Shown here: positions 36,238 through 48,063 of the stretch, one piece after another
How positions within the stretch are numbered: the stretch's first letter is position 1
Layout: each line of letters begins with the position of its first letter
Origin: Dryas octopetala
Taxonomy: Eukaryota > Streptophyta > Magnoliopsida > Rosales > Rosaceae
Assembly (NCBI GenBank): GCA_963921425.1
Contig: OY992832.1
Location: forward strand, 7,068,001 to 7,132,000
DNA length: 64,000 nucleotides
Direction of reading: 5' to 3'
The notes under the pieces: model-generated
Seen by the model: the letters and a program-made list of their open reading frames with translations, nothing else
The model's database searches: none
Told to the model about the DNA's origin: nothing
Program-made: the position numbers and the translations under genes

Positions 36238-38601
36238 GAGTGTGCTCGCGATCTTAGTTCTAACAAGTGATAAATCTTCAATTTCATATAAATAAATATG
36301 TCCACTTTCTATATATTGTTTGTGGGGGATGCATGTTGCCAATGTTGTCACATCATTTGATTGTCACCCATTGATAAGTAGTACACATAATGAAACATCA
36401 TTTACTTAATAAATCATAATAGGGAATGGAAATTACACTCGATGGGTGCTCCATCAGCAAATTTAAGGTAATGATGTTGTATGATACTTGATAACAAGGT
36501 CACTATACATGTTCTCATTTCTATTAAATGCCCTTTTCAATTGGAGGCCAAAGAGTCAGGACCACATAGTTAAGAGCATGGGCACACTCTCACAAATCTT
36601 ATAATTGTTCCTTCCCATGCTTTAGTAAACTTTGCATGCCTCTCTTTGCCTTGATTGCAACTTTTATTGCTCAACTACATTTCTTGTGTAATCAATTTAA
36701 TCCCTGTCCCCAGGCCCAATATTTATGCATGTTTTACAGTTTCTAATGGCTCTAATGAGAGAGAGGGTGTGGGAGGGCATTAAAGGGGCAGCTTGTCTCT
36801 TTGTGAATGGGTTTTTCATGGGCTTTGAGGATATGGTTTCTCTTTAGTCTTTACAGTGTAAAGTTCCAAAGTACCTTTCAAGCTTTTATTTTTAGGTTCC
36901 CCATACATGACAAATTTACAGAGTATGGTGGACTGAAGATTTGTTGCCCTGCCCTAGATCATGCTTATAAATTATAATAGTAGATTGACCTCTATAGCTT
37001 CCTCTCTGTAAAAGTAAAACTAGATTTAAAAAATACACAAGTCTTTGGAAAACAAGGTTGGAGGAGCTCCTCCTTTAAGAAATGAAGCCAAGTATGTATT
37101 GTCTATTTGACATTTTGACTCACATCTCCTAAAGGAATAGCTCCTCTAACCCTGTCTCACAAAGAGGTAAAATAATCATTAATCATAAAAGAAAAATATA
37201 TCATCCTTAAACGTAACCAACCAAGTAGTGGTCCGAAAAATGACTTCAAGTATAGTGAAGGTTGACCCCCAAATATTGAAATGTGACATTAATTGTGGTA
37301 AATGATTTAGGTGATTTTTATGTTTGTACCCTCAGATTAGTACGGACGTGGTCAAGGCATCATATGTTTGCTTGGAACCATGAAAAAGGTGGTTTTATTA
37401 TGAACACATGGGCATGCCACAAGGCCCACAACGTGCGGGTAGTTTTCTTGGATCCATTTTAATTTGGATTTTGTTGCTTTAAATTTAACTGCACATGGAT
37501 TCAATCTGCATTTTCTTATTAGTATACCCAATCACACACAATTAATTTGTTATATTACGTGTGAAACTCTGAAATTAGGAGTAAATTATTGGATTGTGTT
37601 CCTTTTAAAATTATATATATGATGTGGATTTTATTCGCTTTCAGCTCCATCTATTTAGTAAGGGCTCATCACCACCAACTTATTTTCTGCCATTTTATCC
37701 TTCAAAGAACAGCTATACTTAAAAGCACATGATTGTATTATTCTGTTTCCAACTCATTCTAATGATAATAATAATGGAATACTTAAATAATCTTCGATGG
37801 GATGATGTTTTGTATGAATGATATTAAATTGAAACCACCATAAACTAAATCGTTTAGATTATTCATTTTCAGCATTTACGCATTTTTAACATATAAAATT
37901 CCAGTTGTCTATAATATTGATTAATATTATTATAAAAAATGTAATTGCATTGTTTTACTTGTTATATAATTAATGTTGGATAAAAAGGCAAAGGCGTCGC
38001 ACAATATTGCTTAAGAATATCTCATTATATAGTTTTCTAAGACCTTAAAATAAATTTGTTTTTAGATATGTGGCCCCAGATTAATGGGGAGCAAAAAAAA
38101 GGTGGTGTTCCATTTGTGCTTCTAGAGAAAAACTTCCATGTCTCCGAGATGTCAGGTCAAATTTCTAATCTAGCGTCACCAAGTGCTCGACAATAGGTCA
38201 CCGAGCGCACGGTCGTATCGCCGAGTACTCAGAGCCTAAAATCTCAGAGTTAAAACTTAACATGTTGTCTTCACAAGTTTCATTCTATACCCTAGGATCG
38301 TAGGAGGTGAACCCTTTGGGAAGTACTTTAAAAAATCGGCGGAGAAAATGGTGCCGGGCACTTGTTGCAGCGCTCGACACTATCAAATCGAAAAAAAATG
38401 ATGCGTCTCATTTTTACGGGTCCAGGTAAGTTATTTTCGTGCTTTCATCTAAGAGAAATCAAACTTGCTTTTTTTTTTTTTTTTTTTTCTTGGGTTGAGC
38501 TCATTGCAAAACATCACTGCAGGCACAAAATAGTAATTAAATTGTTTTAAAAGTATTGGAAAAGCAATTTGAAAGTAGGAAAATTATATTGGGCCAAACG
38601 G
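36238..38601. other. Gene-poor region, with a GC-richer island at 38090-38430
   Basis: Mostly AT-rich. The island around 38100-38430 has repeated CCGAG/CGAGT and GCTCGACA motifs and a higher GC content than its surroundings, then ends in a poly-T tract at 38470-38488. It may be a fragment of a mobile element; no ORF supports this. Confidence 0.4.
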
Positions 38602-38783
38602 AGAAAAAATTATAGAGTATAACCGATATGCCGCCACATGGTATAACCAATTCAACATGTAAGGATATTATTGGACGATATATTTATATTAGTAGGGTAT
38701 AGTATTAATAACATCCACTCATATTATAACACATAAACTGATTATACTACTTGTCAATATATCGGTTATACATAATAATTTCT
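38602..38783. mobile_element. Small MITE with 8-bp TSD
   Basis: A 182-bp element whose ends, AGAAAAAATTATAGAGTATA then ACCGATAT and, reversed, AGAAATTATTATGTATAACC then GATAT, form ~25-bp imperfect terminal inverted repeats. CCAAACGG flanks it at 38594-38601 and 38784-38791 (one more base also matches). TSD of 8-9 bp fits hAT or Mutator-like MITEs. Non-coding. Confidence 0.75.
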
Positions 38784-38876
38784 CCAAACGGAGTCACTAA
38801 ACCCAACCCAACTTGACTTACTTGCAGCCTTTGTTACGGCTTTTTACACTTTTACCCGACCATATATCAATAAATC

Positions 38877-38896
38877 ATTATTATTATTATTATTAC
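38877..38896. repeat. (ATT)n microsatellite
   Basis: Six to seven ATT units. Confidence 0.85.
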
Positions 38897-38969
38897 AAAG
38901 ATATATATATTATCATCATCATTTGATTCACCCGATCACAAATTCTCAAGTTGCAAGGACCCTTACCTA

Positions 38970-39190
38970 ATGCTAAAGGTGCAACTTGGGCGAGTTGAAA
39001 AGTTAACCCAAACTCAACCCATACTTTATTTTTTGGGTTCGAGCTCGGGTTTAAGTTTAAACGGGTTACAAATAAGTGATTTCAACACAACTTAACCTCA
39101 ATTTAGGTTGGGTTCAGATTGAGTTTGGTTTGGCCAATTTTCTTGGGTTGAACTTAGCCCGCAAAATCAAGAAACAAGTTGATTTTAACT
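38970..39190. repeat. Degenerate transposon-like sequence
   Basis: Dense GGGTT/AACCC-type motifs (GGGTTCGAGCTCGGGTTTAA, AACCCAAACTCAACCCA, GGTTGGGTTC) resemble end sequences of plant hAT-like repeats such as the one at 16407, but I cannot define termini or a TSD. Confidence 0.35.
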
Positions 39191-39650
39191 TGTGAAAAAA
39201 AAAAATCTTGATAAAAGTATAACACAATTACCTCAAAAAGTAGAACTAAATGGTTTGGGTGAGGTCTCCTTTTGTAACGAACAAAAATAGAATAGGATTA
39301 ATGTTTAGTATTTTCAAAATATGAGTAGTGTTAGAGGATTTTGCCTTAATTTTTATGAGTGATGGAAATAAAAAAAAATAAAAATAAAAATCTCTTCCCT
39401 TGGTTTCCCTTTCCTCCTCTTTGGTCCATGGTTAATTGGTTATCAAGTCGTTGACATATCTACACGGTGCCTCTGTAGTGTCTTTAAATTTGATTTTCTT
39501 CAATGTAACATGAAAAAATAAAAAAAATTAAAGGTTTTCTAGAGAAATTTAACTAAATTCTTTTTTAAGAGAAAATAAAATTGCCCAATAAGGAAACGAA
39601 ATAAAACTTAGGAAGAAAAAGAAAAAGAAAACCAACAAATAAAAAGTAAG

Positions 39651-39914
39651 AGAGTGTCCCCAATTTAAGGTGTCTTCAACTAAGATTTGAATGAATTTTA
39701 AAGAACTTAAGGTGTCTTTAACTCATATTTTAATGTATTTCAATGAAATTTATGTATCCTAAAAAAGTAATGGATTCCATTAACCGAAGGATTTTAATGA
39801 ATTTGGATGAATTTTTTACACATAACAAATTTCATGACAATTCTAATCAATTTCTTTAAATTTTGATAGATTTTATAAATTTTAAATTTTAAATTTTAAA
39901 TTGGGACATCCTCT
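39651..39914. mobile_element. Possible MITE with short imperfect TIRs
   Basis: Left end AGAGTGTCCCCAATTTA and reversed right end AGAGGATGTCCCAATTTA are near-complementary. The interior repeats a segment beginning TTAAGGTGTCTT (39665 and 39708) and a TTTTAAA run. No clear target-site duplication. Confidence 0.4.
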
Positions 39915-40404
39915 AATATAAAAAATGAAAAAGCAGGAGAGAAAGAGGAAGAAAGACGCATATATTGTGTTTGTCTCGAATGAAATCTTGATTTCATTAT
40001 TCTCATAGGAAGATGCTATTTGTCCCTTTTTTTTATAATTTTTTTTCTTAATTTAAATGAGATTCATACATTGAATTTAAAATTAAAAAAAAAATCTAAA
40101 AAATAAAAGATAAGCTTGAGAGAAAAGCATAATCCATTCCCACATATAGTGTGTGGAAGTGGGGAGATGAGAGAATGTGATTCCTCACGAGTCGTCCCTC
40201 CCTCTGTAAATTACTGAATGAGTAAATGGCAGCATTGGCATATCACTCTGAATCTGAATCTGTTTCTGCTTCTCAAGATTGAAGGCTGAAACCCTGAAAG
40301 GGCATCTCAGAATCAGATCTACCCACCAAACCCATCTCAAAGTCTCAACCCCAACCCAAACCTAATCCAATTCAATCCTCCATCTCAACCACACCCTCGA
40401 AACG

Positions 40405-41550
40405 ATGTCGTCTCTCCGCCTAGATCTGACCTCCCGAGTGTACCCAGAACCCGACTCCTCCCCCGACCACTTCGACCGCCTCCCGGACTCCCTCCTCCTC
40501 CTCGTCTTCAACAAGATCGGCGACGTCAAGGCCCTCGGCCGCTGCTGCGTCGTTTCGCGCCGCTTCCACGCCCTCGTCCCCCAGGTCGAAAACGTCGTCG
40601 TCCGCGTCGACTGCGTCATCTCCGACGACGACTCCTCCCCCTCCGCCTCCTCCTCCGACAAGTCCCGCTCCCCCTTCTCCAGCCTCTTCCGCCTCGTCTT
40701 CGGCGGCATTGTCAAGCCCATCCAGGCCCTCGGCCAGTTCCTCGGCCCCCGCCGATCCTCCTCTACCTCATCCAACGCCTCTCAAGACGACGCCGAGCTC
40801 GACCAGGCCGGCGTCACCCATCACTCCCCCACCCAGGTCTTGAAGAATTTCAACGAAATTCGATTCCTCCGGATCGAGCTTCCCAGCGGCGAACTGGGCA
40901 TCGAAGACGGCGTTTTGCTTAAGTGGAGGGCCGATTTCGGCTCCACCTTGGACAACTGCGTCATTCTGGGTGCGTCCTCTGTCATTCAACCGGGACCCAC
41001 CAAGCCTTCGCTTGCGCCGGACAATGGGGCCACCAACTCCGCCGTCGCCGCTGCGCCTGACGATAACGGAAGCATACCCGACTCGTTTTACACCAATGGT
41101 GGCCTGAAATTGCGGGTGGTTTGGACGATCAGCTCCTTGATCGCCGCCTCGGCCAGGCATTACTTGCTGCAGCCGATCATCTCCGAGCACAAGACGTTGG
41201 ACAGTCTGGTTCTGACCGATGCGGATGGGCAGGGGGTGTTGTACATGAACAGGGAACAGCTTGAGGAGTTGAGGGTGAAGCCCTTGTCGGCCTCTTCGGC
41301 ATCCAAGAGGACGCTTGTGCCGGCCCTGAATATGCGGCTCTGGTACGCGCCTCAGCTGGAATTGCCTGATGGGGTTGTGTTGAAGGGAGCTACACTGGTC
41401 GCTATTCGGCCCAGCGAGCAATCTGTCACCACGAAGAAGGAGGTCTCCGATCTCTCTTGGGTTTCGACTGCGTTTGAGGAGCCATATGGCACTGCGGCCA
41501 AGATGTTGGTGAAGAGGCGCACTTACTGTCTTGAGATGAACTCCTTCTGA
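40405..41550 (+). CDS. F-box protein (At4g18380/At5g46170 type)
   Basis: Single-exon, 381 residues, first ATG of the frame at 40405. An F-box occupies about residues 22-66 (DHFDRLPDSLLLLVFNKIGD, then VKALGRCCVVSRRFHALVPQ), the SKP1-binding part of SCF ubiquitin ligases. A Ser-rich spacer (~73-135) follows, then a C-terminal region with no LRR or Kelch repeats (motifs LKNFNEIRFLRIELP, HKTLDSLVLTDADGQGVLYM). That domain pattern matches a small conserved plant F-box family; the substrate is unknown. The first ~500 bases are strongly GC-rich with C-ending codons, unlike the AT-rich surroundings. A 3'-UTR intron is likely: ATCTCAG|GTAAAT at 41571 to GATTATCAG at 42139, only 20 nt after the stop and therefore not expected to trigger NMD. 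Confidence 0.92.
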   Translation: MSSLRLDLTSRVYPEPDSSPDHFDRLPDSLLLLVFNKIGDVKALGRCCVVSRRFHALVPQVENVVVRVDCVISDDDSSPSASSSDKSRSPFSSLFRLVFGGIVKPIQALGQFLGPRRSSSTSSNASQDDAELDQAGVTHHSPTQVLKNFNEIRFLRIELPSGELGIEDGVLLKWRADFGSTLDNCVILGASSVIQPGPTKPSLAPDNGATNSAVAAAPDDNGSIPDSFYTNGGLKLRVVWTISSLIAASARHYLLQPIISEHKTLDSLVLTDADGQGVLYMNREQLEELRVKPLSASSASKRTLVPALNMRLWYAPQLELPDGVVLKGATLVAIRPSEQSVTTKKEVSDLSWVSTAFEEPYGTAAKMLVKRRTYCLEMNSF

Positions 41551-41570
41551 TGAGGCTTCTGGTATCTCAG

Positions 41571-42139
41571 GTAAATTTGCGATTATACACTATCATTTTA
41601 TTTAATTCAATGATTGCTTGGCTTTGAATGTTAGGGAAGATGACTTATGCATTACCACCACAAGGCATTCACAATTAGATTCTAGATGACAAGTGCCCTT
41701 TCTATATTGTGTTCTTGCCATTGAATGACCTATTTTCTGTGTGATGAATCATTAATATCTTCAAATTTCTTCCATCCAGCTTTAGTGGGTTTATGAGGAA
41801 ATGGGGTTATTTGCATGTTTTGTGGATTTTGGAGAATTACAAAGCTGGACTTGTGTTGGGTATCTGACTGCCGATAGCATAAAGGTTCTCACAAGTGTAT
41901 TTCATTTGATCAAATCAAATAAGAGGAAAAGGGTTAAACATAGTTGATATCTTTTCTTCTTATCCCTATGTGAAAGCATATGTTTTGCTAGTTTTGAGTT
42001 TTCTGCTCTTCTTATTTCTTTGAAGCTTCAAGTCTGTGCTTGTTGTCTTTGTGATGCATACTTCTAATTTTCAAGTGCCATGCAAGTAATTACTCTTTTA
42101 TGGTTTAGTTACTCATTTATCTTGAAATGTGATTATCAG
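41571..42139 (+). other. Probable 3'-UTR intron of the F-box gene
   Basis: Strong donor GTAAAT directly after CTCAG at 41570 and acceptor TTATCAG ending at 42139. No coding potential inside. Inferred from splice-site sequence only. Confidence 0.45.
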
Positions 42140-42670
42140 GTAGCACAATCCTTCGAGGGAAAATATGGGGAACTGCATAATTTTGAATTCGGAGAAGAAG
42201 AGAACAATTTTGTCTCGTCGGTACTGTGTTCCCCCTCAATCAATGAATCTTGAATGGACTGATGCAGAGAAAAGGGATGCTCTGTTGGTTGTGCACTACA
42301 GATCTTCCACCTGTATGCTTGAGCTGATAGTTGAAATGCATCTGCTGGTTGTTTTTGTTTCAGGCATATGCTTGTAAGAGTGCTCGCATGCAACTAGTAG
42401 TCATAGGTTGATGTTGTTATAAAGTTTTTGGAGTTTGTAGTGATCAACTTTTATCATCTATCTTCCATGTATGTGAATATTGTAGGTATGATAATCTTAT
42501 GGTTATGTGATGTATGTCAAAAGTTCAATTCAGCAGTTACAGTAGCAACAAGGTCTATTTGAAGATTTTCTGAATCCATATAGTAATAACACAAGTGCAT
42601 TTTTATGTTATTGGTAATTTGCTTAGATGACATTGCCATGGGTAGGTGATGAATAACAGGAATGGATCTA

Positions 42671-42790
42671 AAGCTTGCCTGTCCAATTTGAGAAGAGCAA
42701 GTATGATTGCACCAAACCTTGGTGGAGTAACTGGTTCTGTGTGTGTGAGTATTCCATTTGCTTCCAGGTTGATATTGGACAGGCAAGCTT
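42671..42790 (+). other. 120-bp hairpin with perfect 17-bp stem
   Basis: AAGCTTGCCTGTCCAAT at 42671-42687 is exactly complementary to 42774-42790, with partial pairing beyond both ends and an ~86-nt loop. It could be a small-RNA precursor or a chance foldback. Confidence 0.4.
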
Positions 42791-44253
42791 CACAGTTGTT
42801 TTGCACAATGTAGTTATTTGTTTCTTTTCTTCCCCCATTTTTCTCTTGTTATGCGATTTATGATCCCCCAGAGTGGTGGATTCATGTTATTTTTCATGTC
42901 ATTGCATTTTTTTTTCAGTAATGTGGGAAACCTTGATATGACCCATTTCTTTATCGTGTGCAAGGACATGTAATCGTTGGTGAATTACAGGGAAACGTGG
43001 TGTTTTTGCTGCCATGAAGAAAGTATTGTCTGCTTCATTTTAGTCCAACCTATAGCTATCTTATTATGACTGCTCTGCTTCTTATCATGCAAATCATAAA
43101 GCCATTAATTAATAATACAATGACCAAAATTTTCCAAGTATAATTTAGTGAAAAGACTATTAATCAAGGATGATTAGGAATACCCAACCATCCCTTTCTG
43201 GCTCCCACACAAAGAGGGGCTTTTCTCCTCTTTTTTGCGTGGAGTGAGGCTTGCCTAATAATAGATGGCAGGTGGTTGTATTATACAATAAATCAATCCA
43301 TTTAAGTGGTTGAATTTTGTGTCATTAGCCTAAAGAAAGCATGTAAAAGATGCTTATTTGTTATTGCCTTAATAACCGGAAAGATGCTTCGGGAATGTTA
43401 TCCTTCTTATTCATTGCAACTTTTTTTTTTTTTGATTGGGCATATATTCCAACTTATAGACGTACCCAATCCCATCTTTAATGCCCTTGGAGGGTTGGAG
43501 TTGGAGGCAATTTCCTATCTATGTTCTTTAGACAACCAACAATTTCTTCAAGGCCGGGGCTGTTGGGGGAGCTGCAAATTGGGCTAACCTACTTGAAGTT
43601 AGCTCTAAAAGTTTGTCCAGCTGCTTGCTTAGGTCTTACAAAACAATTTATATATGCTTTTAAGGAAAAAACAACAAAGGGGCAATTATTAATTTGTTTA
43701 TTCTATTTGCCTGTTTTATTGCTATTATTATTCTTTTTTATTTTAGAAGAACCTAATGACATCTGATCGTGTAAAATGGGTTTAGGCTGTTTCCAGGTAT
43801 TGTTTTCCAGTGGCAGCATTTTAATTTTTTAAGAAATAGCAGATATAATTTTGAGTGGCTAATTATTTATTTAGATTATGAGCTGGTTGTGCCTCCTCCT
43901 TTATCTGTATGTCACATGAGAGCTCTTAGCTTTGTACACTCACAAAGTCACAGTCCACGTGAAATAAAGCCTGGACTCAAAGCTTACACACACACTCCAT
44001 AAATACGCACAGGTGCAAGCAGGTCCAGTGCTTGTGCTTCTCTATAACCCTATTGACTTTGGGCTAGCTAATATGATTTTCATTTATTTCCATCTTTCTT
44101 ATACGCCATTCATTATTCTATTTTAATTCAAAACCAACCCTTGTATAATTGAAGATGCCATATTGCCATCATGTTATCAACAGCTGATTTATGACATCCA
44201 TCAGAAGCACAGGTGATTAATAAGCCCCACTTGTGTTACACATTATGTGTATT

Positions 44254-44276
44254 TATATATATATATATATATATAT
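44254..44276. repeat. (TA)n microsatellite
   Basis: Eleven or so TA units. Confidence 0.9.
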
Positions 44277-47200
44277 TCCTGCAACGGCAGTGCTTATAAG
44301 TTATAAATGAAACCCAAAAATTACTTGCCAAAAAAAAAAAAGGAAACCCAAAAATCACTTTCTATTACTGCTGGGGTTTTGATGGCCACCACCATCCCCA
44401 TGACTCATTCACAATTTGGGGCATTTCACATGTTCCTTGATTTCTGCTATATATCAAAAAGTTAGATGGAGTTTTGATTCTAATGATTGAGATTCTAGTT
44501 GTTCTGATTTCAGTTTCTGTTTGTCTCCCAAACTTGATGAAAACATCTGCTAAATGCCTGAGGATGCAATCAATTCTAACCCAATATTGACACCCTCTGA
44601 AAACTGCATCAGTTTTTAGGGAGGTTCTTGGGGTGTTTGAATTTTGAAGTGTGAGCTTTTAAACAAACTACAGATCAATGAAAACGTATCTCTAGGCATT
44701 ACTGTTTGGTCACATTCTGGATGGAACTTTAATTTGTGTAAAAGCAAAAGTTACTTTGGTCCTGCTCTCTCCTCCCTCTCAAAAGAACGAAATTAAGTAC
44801 TTTCAAGAAGCTTTCTGCAAAGTACCAAATTTATTTGTACATGCTTCTATGTTGACAACTGCCCTTATATCCATCCAATATATAGATTTACGAACCATAG
44901 TTTAACTCAACTCACAGGCTTTTCCTTACGAGTAGATTTAAGGAAACTAATTTCAGAAAACTTAAGCCGTATGAGTTTTTGGCCCAATTCATATACCTCA
45001 ATAACTTGTGGGCTCTTTGGGACTACTCACACCTGGATTTCAACGGCTAATTTTCCGGGTATAACTCTCAGATTTTTAAGTCAAACAAGAGATGACACCT
45101 TTTTGGGATATCATATTATCCATATAAGCAAGAAATAGGTCTGAAGACTGCATGGCTGAGTTTGTCGATCTAGTTTTATTTCTGCTCTCTTTGAGGACCT
45201 GACTGGTGTTGGCATTCTCAGAGATGTAATCTAGCGTGTTTGTTTGAGCCCTTTGGCCCCCTTTCTTACCAAAAAAAAAACTTAAGCAATAATTGATATT
45301 AGAAATAGATAAGCATATAAACCATTTGAGTACAAGTTGTGTGGAAATGTTATGGTCTCCCCCAATTCTCATGATTAGGATCCATGCACAGCTTTGAGAA
45401 ATAATTCAAGTTCAAATAAGATAGTTTCATAGACCCTCATGTAAAATGTAGAAAAACACTTAAACATCCAGAAGATCAAAACATTTTAAATGATAAATTT
45501 CAAATAGTTTATAGGCCTTGGAGCACCTAACTATTCACTCATGAAGAGTTGAAGACTGCCAACTTGCCATGCAAAATGAGCATTTAAATTTCAATAACCA
45601 AATACATTCAAAAGGTGGATACACTTAAAAGATTGTATAGACATTTAAAAACACTTCAAGAAAAAGGAAAAAGAAAAGAATAACTTCAATCGAATTGTCA
45701 GTTACATCTTCAACACAGACAATGCTTTTGCACACATAGATAGATATATATATATATATATCCGAATAAATAGGAATGCAAGCTGAATGACTTGAAAATG
45801 GTTAAAGCAGAAAATACCAACAATTTCAGAATTGCATAATAATAAGGTAATCATCCGATGCAGAGAAGCATGCATGCATTCACTCACAGCTTGCCACCAC
45901 TTCCTTCAGCTTCACTTTCCTACATGCATCAAACATTATCATTGAAATTGATACATGCATATGATTTTAATTAACTTAGGAAACAAGAAATGGCTATATT
46001 AACTCCCAAGTTCATTTCACACACACTCACAGGCACATACGGATTTCTAAAATGTGCATGATGATTGTCCCTTGGATATTTATCAACAGAGAAAGAAGAC
46101 TATAAAGTGAGAGTAGCCGCTGTTTGAGTGATTCCATATTTATGGAGTAAATAATTTTTGCATCATATAATGGTAAGGATTTCTTTGAATATAATTAAGT
46201 TGAAAACAGGCTGTAGTAAACACATGGGGAAATGCAGAATTTCATAAACAGAAGCAGTGGCTGTTAGGCAGATATGATTGATGAAGTAAAAGTCTCCTCT
46301 CAAAGCAATGAAAATTAAAACCACATTCTAGAAATCCCATATTTGCACTCAGCATTAGGCAATTGATACTCAATTCGGTCACTGGGAAAATCCTTTGAGA
46401 CTCTTGCATGCTATATCATGCAAATACCATAAGCATCCTGCCACGTCTACCCGATCAAAGCAATCAACAAGTATTAAGTATGATTACAGATTTACTGAAA
46501 CCTTCCTCTAGGTTAAGTTCGTATATTGTTTATCCAGGCCTCTGCCTCTGGCCACCTTTAACTCACAGACTCGAACAATTTCCCGACCAAATTTTATCAA
46601 GGTTTCACCATATTTTGAACCAAGTAAACTAGTGTGGCTACTGCAATCTTATTGTCATCAAGCAACTTCATTCACCCTGATGTCAGTGAGTACTACGTAT
46701 ACTATAATATGGCAATGGAAAAGAGTATAGTAAGGAAAATCCATACTAGCATATGGCAATTAAAACCAGTCAATGTATGATGAAGATTTCAAGGCCCCAA
46801 AATCCCACCAGACTGTTTAAGGCAAACATACACCACAAGGATCAGACACTACATGCACTAGGTATGCAACAAACTCTTAGAGGATCAAAATATTCAACAA
46901 CACAATCTGCCACAAGAAAAGACTTGATCACGTCCCCATGATTATGAGTTCAAATAATTGACAGCATTAAATTCTCTTATCTTTTCTATGGTTAAAGCAG
47001 AATCTTTTAACTACCTGACATTAGATATAAATAAATAAAAGACTAATTTAATGGAGAGGAAAAAATATATATATAGCATCGCAACAAAGCTCCCTCTAGA
47101 TATTCCTATCCTATGGGAAACTTAAGAAATTACAATGTAGAATGCTATTTAGGTTATGAACTTGACTTGGTCTTAAACCATATGGCAGCATCTCCTCTCC

Positions 47201-48041
47201 CCACAAGTAACGTATGAGGTTGTGGGTTCAAGTTTATTTAGATACATGAGTTGATTTTCCAAGAAAAAGAAAAGATTATCGTGAACTCGATCCCATAATA
47301 ATATTCTTTCTTAGCTTGTTCTAGTTAAACCAGTGGATCACTAGCATAAGTACCATGGAACAATTATCTCAAAATATCACAGGATACTATAAGCAAGAAA
47401 GGCTGGAAAGATAAACAAGAAGACAGATGCTTAATCTCTTTCTTGCTAATGACATCTTATGATCACAAGATGGCAATGGGTGGGGTTTGTTAATTTTGTG
47501 AGAAATCTTTTTCTTTTCGCTGGATTTGTTTAGTGTGGTTTGGGTTGTACCACATGCAAACTGACCAAAAGAAAATTTCATGTTGGAAACAAAGTAGGAA
47601 AAAAAAAAAAAAAAAAGGAACTGGTCAGGGAAATAAGGAAGCAAGAGATGAAGAAAAAAAATTTCAAGAAGAAACAAGGAAAAATGGTTACAGCCCTTGG
47701 GAAGGAATTCCATCCCTTGTTGCAGAGGCTGTGGAGAACTAGACATATTGCAAAACTGAAGCATTATGTTTCGAAAGCAAGGAAGTAGAAAGCGTAAGAA
47801 ATCATCAAGTAAGCATGGAAGGTGGTTTGCAAGAATTAGCAAGCAAATTAAACGCAAAGCTGAGAAAATCAAGAAGTTCCAATTTTTCTCAAATTCTAAA
47901 TTAAGAGAGGTTGCTGGGAAATTAATTAAAACTTAATACGATCTAGAGAGTTGTGAATGATATAGAGCTTGTAACCGTATTTTTCTAGTAATGAAACTCA
48001 TCTCTTCTCCTCGGTAGGCATACTGTTGTATTTCCATGTCC

Positions 48042-48063
48042 ATATATATATATATATATATAT
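48042..48063. repeat. (AT)n microsatellite
   Basis: Eleven AT units. Confidence 0.9.

Noticed and set aside
40768..41421. 217-codon minus-strand frame
   Set aside because: Antisense shadow of the GC-rich F-box gene.
47160..47245. tRNA/SINE-like box A and box B pattern (GGTTGTGGGTTCAAGT)
   Set aside because: Box B is suggestive, but no cloverleaf, poly-A tail or target-site duplication could be drawn.
47387..47872. 161-codon minus-strand frame, hydrophobic and Phe/Leu-rich
   Set aside because: Its composition comes from a poly-A tract and AAG-rich plus-strand sequence; no domain, no convincing start context, no splice partners.
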